25,739 bases of DNA from assembly GCA_023231425.1 (NCBI GenBank), contig JALNVI010000040.1:1-25739 (forward strand), read 5' to 3'. Every line of letters starts with the position of its first letter. The stretch's first letter is position 1. Under the pieces are notes generated by a model, which saw only the letters and a list, made by a program, of their open reading frames with translations, was not told where the DNA came from and did no database searches. Positions 22,577 through 25,739 of this stretch are shown piece after piece. A program made the translations under genes and the position numbers. The DNA comes from Desulforhopalus sp. (GTDB lineage: Bacteria > Desulfobacterota > Desulfobulbia > Desulfobulbales > Desulfocapsaceae).

Positions 22577-22610
22577 AAGCCGTAACCCTTAAGGGTTGCG
22601 GCTTTTTTTT
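22577..22610 (+). terminator. Rho-independent terminator after tRNA-Leu
   Basis: 12-bp stem (one T-G pair) from AAGCCGTAACCC (22577-22588) and GGGTTGCGGCTT (22593-22604) with loop TTAA, ending in eight T. It lies 34 nt after the tRNA and closes the gap-rimI-pgk-tpiA-secG-tRNA unit. Confidence 0.92.
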
Positions 22611-22633
22611 GTCTTTTGTTCCCGACTGTTACC

Positions 22634-22813
22634 ATGGGTACTCTGCAGCTGCAGCAGCTTGAATGTTTTGCCGCGGGGGGCTTTTTTGCCAGACTTAAGG
22701 AATTATTCCGGTATCGGGGAGTTGTCATGCCCTCCGGAGAATTCAACAATTATGATTATCCGAAAGAGGATATTCAAAAAGCGATGAAAAAAGGGCTTCC
22801 TGTTGTGGAGTAG
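22634..22813 (+). CDS. Possible small hypothetical protein
   Basis: Frame of up to 59 codons to the TAG at 22811-22813. No ribosome-binding site precedes ATG 22634. A shorter start, ATG 22727, has GGGGAG five nt upstream and would give 28 residues ending KKGLPVVE. The C-terminal part (FNNYDYPKEDIQKAMKKG) looks protein-like, hydrophilic and helical, but matches nothing I recognise. It could be a small gene or the tail of a decayed one. Confidence 0.3.
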   Translation: MGTLQLQQLECFAAGGFFARLKELFRYRGVVMPSGEFNNYDYPKEDIQKAMKKGLPVVE

Positions 22814-23129
22814 TTTTTGTTTGAAGAGGCACTTGTGTCATGATTTCCAGCTATTATATTTTATGCCGTCAGGAAGATTATAATTCGTAACGTTACTGTT
22901 TACGAAATCCTCGGGCTGAAGGAGGGGGCTGGCTGTTCCTGCTGATATCCCTGGCTGATCAGCTGAGGGGAGACTTGAGCTGACCGCCCAACTTTCAGCA
23001 GCATCTTTGCTGGCTGTTGAGGTCGATACCGCATGGAGCAGCAGTAGCAGCTCCTTGTAAGTTGTCTTGGAGTGGTACCAGAAAAGGTGCAGTTTATTGG
23101 ACAGGCCTTCGCCAAATAAGGAGAGAAAT
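22814..23129. other. 316-bp gap upstream of the BON-LysM gene
   Basis: No gene is seen. It holds a TATAAT (22879-22884) partly overlapped by an inverted repeat (next entry), then ~220 bp of apparent leader in which CTGGCTG recurs three times. Confidence 0.5.
22884..22906. promoter_or_regulatory. Operator-like inverted repeat overlapping a -10 box
   Basis: Perfect arms TTCGTAA (22884-22890) and TTACGAA (22900-22906) with a 9-bp spacer. The left arm abuts and overlaps by one base a TATAAT hexamer (22879-22884). Such a position would let a dimeric regulator block the promoter. No clear -35 is visible. Confidence 0.4.
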
Positions 23130-23558
23130 ATGGAATTTTTAGGTTTTGTAAAGGGAATAGGCCACAAACTTTTCAACAAAGAAGAAGACGCTCCCGTAGC
23201 AATTAAAGGACATGTGGAACAGGATAATCCCGGAGTGAGCGGACTCGATGTGAAGATTGATAAAGGGGTCGTCAGCCTTAGCGGAACTGCCGATAACCAT
23301 GCTGCACTGGAAAAGGCCGTGCTCCTTGCCGGGAATGTGAAAGGGGTAAGTGAGGTGAATTTTGATGGTCTTACCGCACCGGCTGCAACTGAAGAGGTAG
23401 AGTTTTATGAGATTGCCTCTGGTGATACGCTATCAGGCATTGCCAGAAAATTTTATGGCAGTGCTAACGATTACCCGAAGATCTTTGAGGCCAATCGTGA
23501 AGTTATTAAAGATCCGGACAAAATCTATCCCGGTCAGAAAATTCGTATCCCGAAGTAA
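23130..23558 (+). CDS. BON and LysM domain protein, Kbp (YgaU)-like
   Basis: 142-aa protein with a BON domain (~22-80: VKIDKGVVSLSGTADNHAAL and VKGVSEVNFDGL) and a C-terminal LysM domain (~92-141: YEIASGDTLSGIARKFYG to YPGQKIRIPK). The order and length match E. coli Kbp/YgaU, a cytoplasmic potassium-binding stress protein; no signal peptide is visible here either. Function by homology is therefore potassium sensing or envelope stress, not proven. ATG 23130 is chosen over upstream open frame because AAGGAGAG lies 5 nt before it and the protein starts as relatives do (MEFLGFVKGIG). It is a single gene between a possible operator and a strong terminator. Confidence 0.9.
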   Translation: MEFLGFVKGIGHKLFNKEEDAPVAIKGHVEQDNPGVSGLDVKIDKGVVSLSGTADNHAALEKAVLLAGNVKGVSEVNFDGLTAPAATEEVEFYEIASGDTLSGIARKFYGSANDYPKIFEANREVIKDPDKIYPGQKIRIPK

Positions 23559-23583
23559 ATTTTTAAAATGGTGTGCTTTGAAC

Positions 23584-23626
23584 AAAAAACGCCCGACATT
23601 GAGTCTCTCAATGTCGGGCGTTTTTT
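23584..23626. terminator. Bidirectional rho-independent terminator
   Basis: Near-perfect palindrome: 20-bp arms from AAAAAACGCCCGACATTGAG (23584-23603), loop TCT, and its complement to 23626. The A- and T-runs at the ends give a U-tract on both strands, so it can end the BON-LysM gene (+) and the ARH-like gene (-). Confidence 0.93.
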
Positions 23627-23724
23627 ATGGGAATTAGGTGAAGATGTGTAATTCGTAAATATTCCTGCCTCGAATCAATTGAAAGTCTTTTCCTTTTTTC
23701 AGACTTTTTGCTCTGTCAGAGAGT

Positions 23725-24795
23725 TTACTGTTCAGCGGTAACCTGCTTTGCTACTTTCTCTGCCAGTTTCAACAGCTCTTCTGCCTCTTCAAGGCCTTCG
23801 ATAAAACGCCGGGGAATCCCGGAGAGACCTGTCTGTGCCCCAACAAGTGCTCCAACAAGGTTTGCTCTCGCCTGATTCTGTCCTCCGCCGTTGACGGCAT
23901 GAAGAACCGCAGCTTCGAAATCATTGTTAAAACGACTCGCAAGATAATATGCCGATGGCAGGAGGAAGTAAATGGCGCAGGGCATGCCGTAGGCGATCGA
24001 TGCCTTCCATGCCGGTTCAATGTGTACCCCGGCATCGTTGGCTGCACGGGCCATGCTGCCAGGGAGCATGAGCGCATCCGGTGAGGAAAAGAACCCGGCC
24101 TGCGGTCTTCCCGCCCCCGCAGCTCCTTTTTTTCCCGTTCCTTTGTGAAAAGGCAGAGCACCCGAATCGACCTCGTCCATCAGTTTCCCGGTCAGCTCTG
24201 CGTCGAAGGGCTCCCCCTGGATAAGCAGACCGAGTGTGGCACCATAGGAAACCGTCAGGGCTACCACCATCTCATCATTTTGTGTGAGCAGTGTATTGCT
24301 GGTGATGGACTGCGCCAGCAGGCCCGGTTGAAAGGCATAGCGTACCGCGAGGGAGAGATTGCGTTCTATCGCCTCGGTGTCGTCTGCGTGCCCGGCGGTC
24401 TCAGACCACGGGCGTTTCTCCTGCACCCGTTTTTGCCATGCCTCACGGATTGACTGACTGGTGTAACCTCCGGGTCCGTTCATGGGAGTTCCGTCGAGCA
24501 GGGGAAAGAGCTCTTCATCAAGGTGGCGGCAGAAATCCTCCTCCACGTATTTGCCTTTCTCTGTAAGAGAGGTAAGCAGCATCTTGAGGATGATTCCTGC
24601 CTGGGAGAGCTGGCCAGCCTTCATTCCACCGTGGTAGCGGTCCGGTCTGGGGGTGGTGTAGTCATCTATCCAGTCTCCGAAATCGCGGCGCTGCTCGTCG
24701 AGATTGTAGTACCAGTGAGGACCGAGGGCGAGGGCGTCACCGACGAATGCGCCGAGCAGGGCTCCTTTTATTCGGTCTGTAAGCGATTTTGTCAT
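23725..24795 (-). CDS. ADP-ribosylglycohydrolase-family protein with altered metal-site motifs
   Basis: A 356-aa all-helical ARH/DraG-type protein. Family members remove ADP-ribose from proteins or small molecules using two Mg ions held by Asp residues. Recognisable are IKGALLGAFVGDALALGPHW (9-28), the N-terminal GAxxGDALG motif, and the C-terminal helix LVGALVGAQTGLSGIP. Where active members have TDDTQ the chain reads AGQLSQ (60-65), and where they have GGDTD it reads GGGQNQ (303-308), so the canonical metal-binding aspartates are missing. A DDTE occurs at 138-141 in a different place. ATG 24795 follows AGGGGGG; an upstream in-frame start would run into the preceding gene. It lies 11 nt downstream of an NorR-like activator, suggesting an operon. 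A changed or lost activity is inferred. Confidence 0.85.
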   Translation of the reverse strand: MTKSLTDRIKGALLGAFVGDALALGPHWYYNLDEQRRDFGDWIDDYTTPRPDRYHGGMKAGQLSQAGIILKMLLTSLTEKGKYVEEDFCRHLDEELFPLLDGTPMNGPGGYTSQSIREAWQKRVQEKRPWSETAGHADDTEAIERNLSLAVRYAFQPGLLAQSITSNTLLTQNDEMVVALTVSYGATLGLLIQGEPFDAELTGKLMDEVDSGALPFHKGTGKKGAAGAGRPQAGFFSSPDALMLPGSMARAANDAGVHIEPAWKASIAYGMPCAIYFLLPSAYYLASRFNNDFEAAVLHAVNGGGQNQARANLVGALVGAQTGLSGIPRRFIEGLEEAEELLKLAEKVAKQVTAEQ

Positions 24796-24806
24796 GTTTT
24801 CCCCCC

Positions 24807-25739
24807 TTACCTGGATGTTTTTGCGAGACCAAGCCGTCCGGCGAGGTTGTGCAGGTTGCTGCGGTTCATGCTGAGATCGCGGGCGGCGGCGGCCCAATTG
24901 CCGTCGTTGTTGCGAACAGCCTCCTCAATCAGTTTGATCTGATACTTCTTCGTCTCTTCTCTCAGAGAAAGCCGACGTTTGGCAGGTTGCGTTGTTGCTG
25001 CTGGTTCTGCCGATATCCTTTCAACAGGTTCCTCCGGGAGATTTGCCGGGGAGATATCACCGGCGAGATGGCTCGAATCCACATAGATCAGCCCGTCACC
25101 ACGGTGGGTGAGAGAGGCCTTTAATGCCGCGCGGGAGATGATGTTCTCCAGTTCACGGACGTTCCCGGGCCAGTTGTATTGCTGCAGCAGGGCCAGAGCT
25201 CCTTCGTTGATGCGCAGGGCGGGGATGCCGAGTTGTTTCTGTGTTCTCTCAATGAAGAGACCGGCGAGCAGAGGTATGTCTTCGAGGTGATCATGGAGAG
25301 GAGGCACGGTAATGGGATAGACGTTGAGACGATGAAAGAGGTCGCGGCGGAAGCGTCCCTCCTCAACCTCTCTTGTAAGATCACGGTTGGTGGCGGCGAT
25401 GAGGCGCACGTTAGTGTGGATAACCTTTTCTGAGCCCACCGGCTGGATCTCTCCCTCCTGGATGGCGCGCAACAGCTTGGCCTGGATAGAAAGGGGCAGC
25501 TCGCCAACTTCGTCGAGGAAGAGGGTGCCGCCGTCGGCCAGTTCAAATTTTCCGGTACGATTACGTTCGGCGCTGGTGAAAGAACCCTTGCGGTGGCCGA
25601 AGAGTTCGCTCTCCGCAAGAGACTCCGGCAGGGCTGCACAGTTGAGATAGAGCATTGGTTCGGTACTCCGGCGCGACTGGCGGTGCAGGGCGCGGGCGAC
25701 CAGTTCCTTGCCGGTACCGGTTTCGCCCTGGATAAGTAC
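24807..25739 (-). CDS. Sigma54-dependent transcriptional activator, NorR-like (partial, 5' end outside window)
   Basis: The C-terminal 310 residues of a bacterial enhancer-binding protein; the sensory N-terminus is beyond the window. The AAA+ domain shows Walker A GETGTGKE, Walker B GGTLFLDEVGEL, sensor segment ATNRDLTREVEEGRFRRDLFHRL and WPGNVRELEN. The sigma54-contacting loop reads GSFTSA (25569-25586) instead of GAFTGA. The C-terminal Fis-type helix-turn-helix NWAAAARDLSMNRSNLHNLAGRLGL closely resembles that of NorR, the nitric-oxide responsive activator, as does the AAA+ segment. Without the N-terminal GAF domain the signal cannot be stated. It precedes the ARH-family gene by 11 nt and may regulate it or a divergent gene upstream of the window. 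Confidence 0.93.
   Translation of the reverse strand, partial: VLIQGETGTGKELVARALHRQSRRSTEPMLYLNCAALPESLAESELFGHRKGSFTSAERNRTGKFELADGGTLFLDEVGELPLSIQAKLLRAIQEGEIQPVGSEKVIHTNVRLIAATNRDLTREVEEGRFRRDLFHRLNVYPITVPPLHDHLEDIPLLAGLFIERTQKQLGIPALRINEGALALLQQYNWPGNVRELENIISRAALKASLTHRGDGLIYVDSSHLAGDISPANLPEEPVERISAEPAATTQPAKRRLSLREETKKYQIKLIEEAVRNNDGNWAAAARDLSMNRSNLHNLAGRLGLAKTSR

Noticed and set aside
1..25739. CRISPR array, transposase, integrase or prophage
   Set aside because: No regularly spaced direct repeats, and no mobile-element or phage protein found on either strand.

Overview
The window looks like chromosomal DNA of a Gram-negative anaerobe, most likely a sulfate-reducing or sulfur-disproportionating Desulfobacterota (Desulfobulbales-like). 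This is inferred from a KDO-pathway gene (outer-membrane LPS), a BamD lipoprotein, an ATP-synthase Fo cluster that ends after subunit c, a SecD-SecF fusion and a gap-pgk-tpi-secG cluster. No 16S rRNA or diagnostic respiratory gene is present, so the placement is tentative. Nearly everything is housekeeping. I see no insertion sequence, integrase, prophage or CRISPR array.

Layout. 1-2.8 kb: the 3' end of birA (+) converges on metK (-), which diverges from kdsD (+). 2.9-5.4 kb: an unusual 844-aa minus-strand protein with an E2/UEV-like (ubiquitin-conjugating fold) N-terminus, one membrane span and a TPR-like extracytoplasmic part. 5.4-6.6 kb: about 1.17 kb with no convincing gene. 6.6-9.8 kb (-): secDF fusion followed by an overlapping HAD phosphatase. 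10.2-12.4 kb (-): trxA, trxB, bamD, with a hairpin terminator between trxA and trxB and another after bamD. A 31-bp sequence is found identically 3' of both the HAD gene and bamD.

12.6-15.9 kb (+): hemL, then atpZ-atpI-atpB-atpE, ended by a very strong terminator. 15.9-18.0 kb (+): a nucleoside-phosphorylase-family gene overlapping rimO. 18.2-22.5 kb (+): gap-rimI-pgk-tpiA-secG followed by tRNA-Leu(GAG); gap is a divergent, long GAPDH. 22.6-23.6 kb (+): a doubtful small ORF and a BON-LysM protein (Kbp-like). 23.7-25.7 kb (-): an NorR-like sigma54 activator (5' end outside the window) followed 11 nt later by a divergent ADP-ribosylglycohydrolase-family gene lacking the usual metal-binding aspartates.

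The best candidates for something undescribed are the membrane-anchored E2/UEV-like protein with Ser at the catalytic Cys position, the divergent ARH-fold protein with its own sigma54 activator, and the 31-bp repeat found 3' of genes. All calls are by reading motifs; no database search was run.
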